Assembly: GCA_036796255.1 (NCBI GenBank)
Contig: DAIRDH010000009.1
Location: 13,534-77,533 of the forward strand
DNA length: 64,000 bases
Direction: 5' to 3'
Origin: T3Sed10-241 sp036796255
GTDB lineage: Bacteria; Bacteroidota; Bacteroidia; Flavobacteriales_D; Cryomorphaceae
Shown here: piece by piece, positions 55,601 through 62,397 of the stretch
How the letters are laid out: each line of letters opens with the position of its first letter
Numbering within the stretch: the first letter of the stretch is position 1
Notes under the pieces: generated by a model
Databases searched by the model: none
What the model saw: the letters and a program-made list of their open reading frames with translations, nothing else
What the model was told of the DNA's origin: nothing
Translations under genes and position numbers: made by a program

Positions 55601-56704
55601 AGTAGGGGTGCCACCATTGAAAGTAGACTGGAAGGCATTGGAGCTTATCGGGAAATCACTTGAGCCACTTGTGCCCAGCATATACAGGTTTCCTTCAGAA
55701 TCGGTGATGAGGCTGTGGGGCAATTCATCGCTGCTGCCTCCAATGTAGGTGCTGTAGATCAAGTCGGTGCCTTCCAGGTTGAATTTCGTAAGCCCAATAT
55801 CAGTACCGACAAGCGAGCCCGCCCCAACGCCACCTGCCCATATGGCTTGAAATGCCCCTGTGGTTGTAGGATAGCCCATTCCAAAAACGGAGCCACCTCC
55901 GTAAAGGTGGCCTTCAATATCGTAAGTCGCAGTGAAACCAAAATTGTCGGCAGTGGAGCCGCTGTAGGTGCTAAAGATCAGCTCGGGGTCAATGATGAGG
56001 GTATGTCTATCATCATACGCACCAAGGGTATAGCTTACTTCCTTTCCGGAAATGCGGTAATTGCACTCTACCTTGATCACCTTACCATCAATGACCTGAT
56101 AGGCGAAAGGCTTGGCCTCAGTAACGGTTCCTACGGAAGTTTTGATGACGAGCTCACCTGAGGCATTGATTTTGGGTTTGACCCCGTCATAGCGCAGCCG
56201 AATGGCGTCAGGATTGACCCCGGGCGCAACAATGAAATCGTATTTTAAATTTCCTTTTCGGTATACTTTCAGTGCAATTCCGGGATAAAGATCGCTATAC
56301 CGCACAGCTTCAAATCCCCGCAATCCACCCGACCAACGCTCCGGGTCATTGCCCAGAAAGTAGCTGTAGCTGGTTTCAAATGCCTTAAGGCCAAGGGGGG
56401 GGCTCGCTTCGCTCGCCCCTACAAATCCAACGGTGTATGCATGGCAGCTTAACTTTTCAGGAGCAACCAGGGGATTGTCCGCTCCGGTATGTGCAGCAAA
56501 GACCCGCTGTACCGTTTCATCATCGTAAAGATTAACTGTAAAGCCCTTATTTTCCAGATAGAACTGCCCACCGGGTATGTCGGTTTTAAAGCGCACCTGC
56601 TGCGGCCATTGCCTGCCATTTTCGATAAAGCGCTCCTGTGCCTGAGACCCTAAGGAAGCAAGAAAAGCCAGAAGCATCGTAATGAAGGTTCGTGGAAAGT
56701 GCAT
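52688..56704 (-). CDS. Giant T9SS type B cargo with SBBP repeats, PKD and CHU_C tail
   Basis: Secreted protein of 1338 residues from the ATG at 56704 (signal LAFLASLGSQAQE). It contains an N-terminal domain with FIENGRQWPQQVRFKT and YDFIVAPGVNPDAIRLRY (DUF7948-like, about 25-250), SBBP-type beta-propeller repeats (about 260-680, LIYSTYIGGSSDE, GNLYMLGTSGSSDFP), a PKD domain (about 760-850, NVFQWDFGDGNTSNLANPSHQY), several Ig-like/PKD-like modules, and a C-terminal gliding-motility-type (type B) sorting domain (FIYVPNAFTPNGDGENDLLF, KFSVYDRWGELVF). The frame is open to 56761, but the start at 56704 best fits the signal peptide. Export is expected to depend on the SprF-like gene that overlaps its stop. 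Confidence 0.92.
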   Translation of the reverse strand: MHFPRTFITMLLAFLASLGSQAQERFIENGRQWPQQVRFKTDIPGGQFYLENKGFTVNLYDDETVQRVFAAHTGADNPLVAPEKLSCHAYTVGFVGASEASPPLGLKAFETSYSYFLGNDPERWSGGLRGFEAVRYSDLYPGIALKVYRKGNLKYDFIVAPGVNPDAIRLRYDGVKPKINASGELVIKTSVGTVTEAKPFAYQVIDGKVIKVECNYRISGKEVSYTLGAYDDRHTLIIDPELIFSTYSGSTADNFGFTATYDIEGHLYGGGSVFGMGYPTTTGAFQAIWAGGVGAGSLVGTDIGLTKFNLEGTDLIYSTYIGGSSDELPHSLITDSEGNLYMLGTSGSSDFPISSNAFQSTFNGGTPTALGGVGINYIEGCDMVITRLNATGSGILGSTYVGGAQNDGVNTAPDLRANYADEMRGEIELNSESEIVIGSSTYSSDFPLPSGGFQTVFNEGQEGVVFVMSPDLSAMIAGTYYGGSDHDAIYSIDVSMDMITVGGGTRSTDLAQAGSPFQATYGGGEADGFIATFNNALSSLENMTYYGSEAYDQIYFVERDKFGNAHIYGQTEATGSTFIFNAGYSVPNSGMLLCKFEPELDARIWSTVFGDGNNVPNLSPSAFSVDICNRVYLSGWGGTVNVQGSTNGLPVTDDAFQSSTTGSDFYFLVLEGDASALTYASFYGGQVSSEHVDGGTSRFDNAGKIYQAVCAGCGGNDDFPIFPENAHSPTNNSTNCNMGVAKIDFDLPRVIAGFGVETQCLPAPVVFTNNSITSPGNNVFQWDFGDGNTSNLANPSHQYNAPGVYTATLTVINPLACNLSDTTSFTFELFPSVEIVTTNEVFSCSSNEFDLEVNTNGQATSYIWATDPDFQTILLQGPNDSLLTFSAQNPQTIYIQASAGPCLDTDSINITPAPSINILFDNEVLCTAQEISIPTQLTGGSTFEGFQWEPEAFLVDGQGSQEATFFADQPFTIFVSGTSQFGCLVEDSLNIFSYPIALNAPTDTLICDESPLSLTASSDGLAQSFQWSSTSNFDDVLNAEGDSTIIVTPGSTTYYHVQAFNELCSLTDSVAVGILSLSTSLPPDFLVCAGDTVILVLSIDVPSAILEYRWEPDELIVSGQGTPFITAVLDEAATFTVVTSRPALDCSTENQVSITTSPLGNETIVASANPSVLLLGSSSQLSVIPIIDEYQYNWDPPTYLDGTFGTQVISTPQEDITYTVYVTDSSPLGTCAKTDTVRLTVTDFICEEPFIYVPNAFTPNGDGENDLLFVRGQNIAAMKFSVYDRWGELVFETTDQSRGWDGTYKGRLASPAVFVYHLEVDCGDGQRNFQKGNVSLLR
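56396..56420. repeat. Inverted-repeat element copy 1 (GGGGC arms, TCGCTTCGCTC centre)
   Basis: Inside the type B cargo gene. Arms GGGGC/GCCCC flank the same 11-nt centre TCGCTTCGCTC, and the upstream arm continues into a run of 8 G (56395-56402). It encodes GASEASPP. The central sequence recurs exactly in the PorE-like gene. Confidence 0.6.
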
Positions 56705-56767
56705 AGGGCTAAAGAAGTCGAAAATTACGAAAAAAGCGACACACCCCTTTTCGTGGGCCATGAGCCT

Positions 56768-59200
56768 TTACTTGAACTTCTCGATGCCGCGGTCAAGCCA
56801 GTCATCAAAAAGCTCAATGGTGCCGTAATCCTGGTAGTTGGCAGGTTCGTTCAGCATTTTCTCATCGAGGTCGAGCAGTACGTAATAGGGCTGAGCGTTG
56901 ATGCCGTAGCGAATTTCCTGAAAGGCTGCCCACTTGTGCCCTACATTGCGAAGGCGCTTTTTGCGGCCACCGCCCAGCTCCACTTCCACTTGTTCGGCTT
57001 CGGGGAGCGCGGTTTTTTCGTCAACATACAGTGATATCAAGACCACATCTTCAGTAAGCTTTCGCTGAATGGAGGGGTCGCTCCACACCTGCTGCTCCAT
57101 TTTACGGCAGTTTACACAAGCGTGGCCTGTGAAGTCAAGCATCACAGGTTTGTTGAGTTCTCGGGCTTTGGCCAGTCCTTTTTCGTAATCCTTGTACACG
57201 AAAATTCCTTGCGGCCCCAGATGGGTGTCTTCGTATGCTGCGGCGGGAGCAGTGTTAGAGCTTCCTCCTGTGAATCCTACCCCATAAGGGCTTTCGCTGT
57301 AGTGCATGGGAGGAGGGAAGGCGCTGATGAGCTTCAGCGGGGCGCCCCATAAGCCTGGAATGAGGTAAACCGTAAAGATACCTGTGAACAAGGCGAAGAA
57401 TAGCCTTGTAACCCCGATTGACTCGAGCTTGCTGTCGTGGGGTAGGCGAATTTTGCCGAGAAGGTACATGGTCCAAAACCCGAATACCACAATCCAAATG
57501 GCGAGAAATACTTCGCGCTCCAAGAGGTACCACTGCAGCACCATGTCGGCATTACTCAGGAACTTAAAGGCAAGGGCCAGCTCGAGAAAGCCGAGGCTTA
57601 CCTTCACGCTGTTAAGCCAGCCTCCCGATTGTGGCAAGCTGTTGAGCCATCCGGGAAATGCTGCAAAAAGGGTGAATGGCAGGGCGATGGCGAGGCTGAA
57701 GCCAAACATGCCTACAGCAGGTGCCGTACCTCCGGTGCTTGCGGCTTTCACCAACAAAGTACCCACTATAGGGCCTGTACACGAGAAAGATACGAGTGCC
57801 AGCGTAAATGCCATAAAGAAGATGCCAATGTAACCACCCTTGTCGGCGGCTGAGTCGGCTTTATTGATCCAGGAGGCGGGCAGTGTGATTTCAAAAGCCC
57901 CCAAAAAGCTGATAGCGAATACGATTAATAGCACAAAAAAGAACAGGTTGAACCAAGGATCTGTGCTCAGCTCTGAGAGGCTGGATGCGCCAAATATGGC
58001 GGTAACCAGCACCCCCAACAACACATAAATCACAATGATACTTACCCCATAAATCACGGCGTTGCGCACACCGGCGGCCTTGCTCTTGCTCGTCTTGGTG
58101 AAGTAGCTCACCGTAAGTGGAATCATTGGGAATACACAGGGCGTAAGCAATGCTAAAAATCCGCTAAAGAAGCTGATAATGAAAATACTCCAATAGCTCA
58201 TGTTGTCATCGCCCACGCCACCTTCGCTGAGCGTAGCCTCGTAGCCGCTGCTTGCAGGAGCGATATCCACACTGAAGTCTACATCCTCCGGGGCGAGGCA
58301 CTTGTTGTCGTCACAGGTCATGAAAGTGAGGTAGCCCGTGAGTGTAAGCGGTTCTTTATTTTGCTTAAGCACTTTTTGCCGCAGTTCAGCCACGCCTTCA
58401 AAATAGCTCAGCTCCATTTCAAAGACCTTGTCGAATTTTTGCTTGGTTCCAAGCTCTTCAACTTCTCCTTCTAAACTGAAATTTTCATTTGCGTCGAAAG
58501 TAAAGCTTGTAGGGATGGGGCCCATGTCGCTTTCCAATTTAGAGGAGTACACGTACCAGCCTTCATCGATTTCGGCTTTGGCTAAAATGACCGCATCGGT
58601 GGCAGTTTCGCTTTCAAGCGTAATGTTCCATTTCACGGGGGTCAGTACTTCACTGCTCCCAGCCGAGCCCATAATGCCCCCGGAGTCGTTGCTTGAATTG
58701 GGTTCAATTTTATTTTCACTATCAGCTGTTTTGGAAGCGGCTACTGCGATCTCAAACTCCACATCCTCAGGCGGCAGGCACATTTTGTCATTGCACACCA
58801 TGAAAGTGAGCATGCCTTTGGCTTTAAATGCACCGTCCTTGAGCCTCTTGATTTCCTGAATGAAGGTGGCACTGTTGTCAAAATAATTGAGCTCCATGGC
58901 AAAGTTGGGATCATAAGAAGTCTTGTACTTGCCTTCTTTGACTTTGCCTTCCAAGCTAAAATTTGGAGACGACTCGAAGCTAAATGAGGTGGGGATTGGC
59001 CCGTCATCTGAAGGAAGCTCCATGGCATACACATGCCATCCGGCTTCTATGCTGGCTTTCATAACCAGCTCGATATTGCCATCTGAGTCTTCTGCGCTTG
59101 AAAATGACCAGGACACGGGCGCGTATACCTGGCTGCTCACAGGTTTGGTCAGGGCCGCAATAAAAAGAAGTGTTAAGAGGAATCCTTTGAATTTTACCAT
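56768..59200 (-). CDS. dsbD: Protein-disulfide reductase DsbD with duplicated N-terminal domain
   Basis: Inner-membrane thiol reductase of 810 residues that carries electrons from cytosolic thioredoxin to the periplasm. After the signal peptide come two tandem DsbD-alpha-like domains (about 24-155 and 182-318, each ending TFMxCxxxxC: CNDKMC and CDDNKC, so both keep a redox pair). The transmembrane domain (about 350-580) has LLTPCVFPMIPLTVSYFTK and FSCTGPIVGTLL. A thioredoxin-like domain (about 650-810) carries FTGHACVNCRKMEQQVW. Most DsbDs have one N-terminal domain; two intact copies are unusual. The start at 59200 is fixed by the signal peptide and by a perfect -7 box (59225-59232); the open frame beyond it is not used. 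Confidence 0.95.
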   Translation of the reverse strand: MVKFKGFLLTLLFIAALTKPVSSQVYAPVSWSFSSAEDSDGNIELVMKASIEAGWHVYAMELPSDDGPIPTSFSFESSPNFSLEGKVKEGKYKTSYDPNFAMELNYFDNSATFIQEIKRLKDGAFKAKGMLTFMVCNDKMCLPPEDVEFEIAVAASKTADSENKIEPNSSNDSGGIMGSAGSSEVLTPVKWNITLESETATDAVILAKAEIDEGWYVYSSKLESDMGPIPTSFTFDANENFSLEGEVEELGTKQKFDKVFEMELSYFEGVAELRQKVLKQNKEPLTLTGYLTFMTCDDNKCLAPEDVDFSVDIAPASSGYEATLSEGGVGDDNMSYWSIFIISFFSGFLALLTPCVFPMIPLTVSYFTKTSKSKAAGVRNAVIYGVSIIVIYVLLGVLVTAIFGASSLSELSTDPWFNLFFFVLLIVFAISFLGAFEITLPASWINKADSAADKGGYIGIFFMAFTLALVSFSCTGPIVGTLLVKAASTGGTAPAVGMFGFSLAIALPFTLFAAFPGWLNSLPQSGGWLNSVKVSLGFLELALAFKFLSNADMVLQWYLLEREVFLAIWIVVFGFWTMYLLGKIRLPHDSKLESIGVTRLFFALFTGIFTVYLIPGLWGAPLKLISAFPPPMHYSESPYGVGFTGGSSNTAPAAAYEDTHLGPQGIFVYKDYEKGLAKARELNKPVMLDFTGHACVNCRKMEQQVWSDPSIQRKLTEDVVLISLYVDEKTALPEAEQVEVELGGGRKKRLRNVGHKWAAFQEIRYGINAQPYYVLLDLDEKMLNEPANYQDYGTIELFDDWLDRGIEKFK

Positions 59201-59224
59201 GAACTTTTCTTTGACAAAACGGGG

Positions 59225-59232
59225 CAAAGCTA
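59225..59232 (-). promoter_or_regulatory. -7 promoter element for dsbD (TAGCTTTG)
   Basis: Exact TAnnTTTG on the minus strand, 24 nt upstream of the ATG at 59200. It lies inside the potential N-terminal extension and so rules out the longer start. Confidence 0.7.
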
Positions 59233-59268
59233 AGGATTTTGAAGCAGCAGCGTGCTTAATGCGGCGCC

Positions 59269-60039
59269 TCATTCTTGTACACCCACATCGAGGAAATCAA
59301 TCTCTTCACCCAATGTTAAGTTGAATTTTCTTCGAATTGCTGCGGTGCTCAGGTAAAACAGGGGGGTGTCAAAAAGGGCCACCAAAACTTTAAATAAAAA
59401 GCCGTTGATCAGCAGACCGTAGAAAAGTTCCCATGGAATGGCACCAAAAGCGCAGAGCAGCAGCAGCACTACAGAGGTGTCAATGAGCTGCGAGCTGATG
59501 GTTGAGAAGTTGTTGCGCACCCAGAGCATTTTGCCTTTGGTGACCCTTTTCCAGAAATGGAAAATGCGGATATCGACAAGCTGGGCGAGTAGATAGGCCG
59601 TCATGGAAGCGGTAAGTGCGAGCCCGGTGTAGCCAAAAACTTTCGTGAATTCAGCGTCGCTGATGGGTGAAAATTCCGTAGCAGGCGCCCATTGGGCCAA
59701 AACCACCATGAGAAAAATAAAAAGTGTGGCAAACAGTCCGGCAAACACAACAAGGTTTGCTTTTTTGCGACCGTACACCTCACTTATGATGTCGGTAATC
59801 AGAAAGGTGAGGGGGTAGGGAATGATGCCCACTGATATCTCAAAGCGGTAGTGTGTAATACGTTGCCAGGCACTTCCCTCGCTTGCACCAAAGTCCAGAA
59901 AAGTAAAGGGTTGCCAATGAAAAAACTTTTGGAAAATCAGGTTTCCACCCACCAGGCACGCAATAAAAACGCCTGCGAGGACCAGGTAGAGTCCGAAGGC
60001 GAATCGTCGGTTTTCAGCTGTAAGGCTATGTTTTTTCAT
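59269..60039 (-). CDS. Queuosine precursor transporter (YhhQ family)
   Basis: Inner-membrane protein of 256 residues of the VUT/YhhQ family, thought to import queuosine precursors (preQ0/preQ1). About 6 transmembrane helices. Landmarks include IPYPLTFLITDIISEVYGRKKA (quoted in part), LTASMTAYLLAQLVDIRIFHFWKR in part, and RNNFSTISSQLIDTSVVLLL in part. The start is the ATG at 60039; the frame also opens at a GTG (60048), 3 codons earlier, so either could be used. It lies 68 bp upstream of dsbD. Confidence 0.88.
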   Translation of the reverse strand: MKKHSLTAENRRFAFGLYLVLAGVFIACLVGGNLIFQKFFHWQPFTFLDFGASEGSAWQRITHYRFEISVGIIPYPLTFLITDIISEVYGRKKANLVVFAGLFATLFIFLMVVLAQWAPATEFSPISDAEFTKVFGYTGLALTASMTAYLLAQLVDIRIFHFWKRVTKGKMLWVRNNFSTISSQLIDTSVVLLLLCAFGAIPWELFYGLLINGFLFKVLVALFDTPLFYLSTAAIRRKFNLTLGEEIDFLDVGVQE

Positions 60040-60172
60040 AGATACCACAACACAAAATGGCGAAGATAGTTATTGATGCAATTCACTTTGTAATCAGCCT
60101 GAGATTGAATAGTAGCACAATGCATTTCAACGCAATGTTTACTTTTACCCTTCTGCAATCTTTCGACTTCAC

Positions 60173-62272
60173 ATGAATGAACTTTTGCAAACGCCACTGC
60201 AATACCTCTCAGGTGTGGGCGAAATGCGCGCTGCTTTACTGGCAGAGGAGTTTGGCCTGCGCAAGGTGGAAGATTTGCTTGCGCATTATCCCTTTCGATA
60301 TGTAGACCGTTCTGAAGTGAAGCCGGTGGCTTCCCTAAATGAAAGCGTAGATTACGTGCAGTTGAAGGGGGTTCTCGGCCCTGTGCGCATCGAAGGCGAG
60401 GGCAGGTCTAAACGGCTTACATCCAGTATTACGGACGATACAGGGCGCATCGAGCTCATCTGGTTCAAAGGCATCACGTACATCGCGCCTACCTTGGTGA
60501 CGGGGGCTGAATACATGGCGTTTGGTAAGGTGGCATCATACAAAGGCCGCTACAATATAGCCCATCCTGAACTGGAGCGCATACAAACCGGTCAGGAGCC
60601 CGATACTTACATTCAGCCAGTATATTCCTCAACAGAGAAGTTGTCTAAGCGCGGACTTTCGTCAAAAGGAATTGAAAAAATTATAGAAAACATCTTGTTG
60701 CAGGCGCGGCATCAGGTGGAGGAAACCCTGCCGGAACACTTGCTGGTTTCCTTGAAGTTGATGAACAAGAGGGATGCGCTGTATGCCATTCACCGTCCGC
60801 GCAGTCAGGAGGAGGTGAAACACGCCCGGAGAAGGCTCAAGTTTGAGGAGCTTTTTTACGTGCAACTCGAGCTTTTGCTCAAAAAGGAATTGCGCAGCAG
60901 TCAAATGCCGGGTTTTGTTTTCGAAAATGTGGCGGAAGCTTTTCGGACATTTTACGAGCAGCATTTGCCGTTTGAGCTCACCGGTGCCCAAAAAAGGGTG
61001 TTGAAAGAAATCAGGCGTGACTTGCGTAGCGGCATCCAAATGAACCGCCTCTTGCAGGGCGATGTGGGCAGTGGCAAAACGGTGGTTGCAGCCCTATCAG
61101 CACTGATCGCCATTGACAACGGATTTCAGGTAGCCATCATGGCTCCAACAGAAATACTCGCCTCTCAGCACTTTGAAACATTCTCTGCCTATTTTGCAGA
61201 CATGCCCATCAATGTAAACCTGCTCACAGGCTCCAGCAAAACTGCCAAGCGCCGCGCGATTGATGCTGCGTGCCGAAGTGGAGAATTGCATGTGCTTATC
61301 GGAACGCATGCCCTTCTCGAAGACAAGGTGGTGTTTCACAACCTTGGCCTCGCCATCATTGACGAGCAGCACCGCTTTGGTGTGGCCCAAAGAGCAAAAT
61401 TGTGGAAGAAGAATACCCGACCTCCGCATATTTTGGTGATGACCGCAACGCCAATCCCGCGCACGCTGGCCATGACACTCTATGGCGACCTCGACGTGAG
61501 CGTCATCGACGAATTGCCTCCCGGACGAAAGCCTGTTCAAACTTCGCATGTATTTGACAGTGCGCGTATCAAGGTATTTGCCTTCATGGAAGATCAGATC
61601 AAGCGCGGCAGGCAGATCTACGTGGTTTACCCTCTAATTGAAGAATCTTCAACGCTCGATTTGAAAGACCTGATGGACGGCTATGAGAGCATTTCCCGCA
61701 GGTTTCCCATTCCCGATTATCAAATAAGCATTGTGCATGGCAAGATGAAATCAGCAGATAAGGAGTGGGAAATGGGCCGCTTCGCGAGGGGTGAAACGCA
61801 TATCATGGTTGCCACCACAGTGATAGAAGTAGGGGTCAATGTGCCCAATGCTTCGGTAATGATTATCGAAAGTGCGCAACGATTTGGGCTTTCGCAATTG
61901 CACCAGCTGCGGGGCAGGGTAGGTCGAGGCGCCGATCAATCCTACTGCATTTTGATCACCGATCAAAAACTGAGTGCCGATGGCCGCAAGCGCGTGAAAA
62001 CGATGACCGAAACCAACGATGGTTTTAAGATTGCCGAAGTAGACCTTGAGCTTCGCGGGCCAGGTGACTTGATGGGTACCCAGCAGAGCGGTGTGCTCGA
62101 CTTGAAAATTGCCAATCTTGCTACAGATGGACTCGTGCTCCAATACGCGCGCAACAGTGCGATGGATATTCTCGAAGAGGATCCGAAGCTCGGGCTTCCG
62201 CAAAATGAACCCGTCGCCAACCGCGCCCGGCAGCTCATCCGCAACAAACCCAATTGGAGCAGAATTTCTTAA
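60173..62272 (+). CDS. recG: ATP-dependent DNA helicase RecG
   Basis: Helicase of 699 residues that remodels stalled forks and recombination intermediates. An N-terminal wedge domain (about 1-265, PLQYLSGVGEMRAALL, QPVYSSTEKLSKRGLS) is followed by superfamily 2 motifs: Walker A GDVGSGKTVVA, motif II DEQH (IIDEQHRFGVAQR), motif III MTATPIPRTLAMTLYG, motif V ATTVIEVGVNVPNAS and motif VI QLHQLRGRVGRG. The C-terminus is normal. A TACTTTTA box (60140-60147) lies 25 nt upstream. Its stop is followed by a shared terminator. Confidence 0.96.
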   Translation: MNELLQTPLQYLSGVGEMRAALLAEEFGLRKVEDLLAHYPFRYVDRSEVKPVASLNESVDYVQLKGVLGPVRIEGEGRSKRLTSSITDDTGRIELIWFKGITYIAPTLVTGAEYMAFGKVASYKGRYNIAHPELERIQTGQEPDTYIQPVYSSTEKLSKRGLSSKGIEKIIENILLQARHQVEETLPEHLLVSLKLMNKRDALYAIHRPRSQEEVKHARRRLKFEELFYVQLELLLKKELRSSQMPGFVFENVAEAFRTFYEQHLPFELTGAQKRVLKEIRRDLRSGIQMNRLLQGDVGSGKTVVAALSALIAIDNGFQVAIMAPTEILASQHFETFSAYFADMPINVNLLTGSSKTAKRRAIDAACRSGELHVLIGTHALLEDKVVFHNLGLAIIDEQHRFGVAQRAKLWKKNTRPPHILVMTATPIPRTLAMTLYGDLDVSVIDELPPGRKPVQTSHVFDSARIKVFAFMEDQIKRGRQIYVVYPLIEESSTLDLKDLMDGYESISRRFPIPDYQISIVHGKMKSADKEWEMGRFARGETHIMVATTVIEVGVNVPNASVMIIESAQRFGLSQLHQLRGRVGRGADQSYCILITDQKLSADGRKRVKTMTETNDGFKIAEVDLELRGPGDLMGTQQSGVLDLKIANLATDGLVLQYARNSAMDILEEDPKLGLPQNEPVANRARQLIRNKPNWSRIS

Positions 62273-62320
62273 ACTATGGTGATCGGAATTCCTCTGTAAA
62301 CTTCATTTTCAAAATTAAAA

Positions 62321-62354
62321 AATCCCCTCCGCAATAGCGAAGGGGATTCTTTTT
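62321..62354. terminator. Bidirectional terminator between recG and the T9SS cargo at the right edge
   Basis: A stem AATCCCCT/AGGGGATT is extended by a short inner stem with a 4-nt loop (62321-62348), with T runs on both strands (TTCTTTTT after it, and A-rich 62310-62320 before it). Confidence 0.82.
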
Positions 62355-62397
62355 GTGGCATGGAGCCATAAATGGCTTCATGCAATTATGATGGGAT

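Noticed and set aside
59201..59272. Upstream start for dsbD
   Set aside because: A perfect -7 box lies in the extension and the signal peptide begins at 59200.
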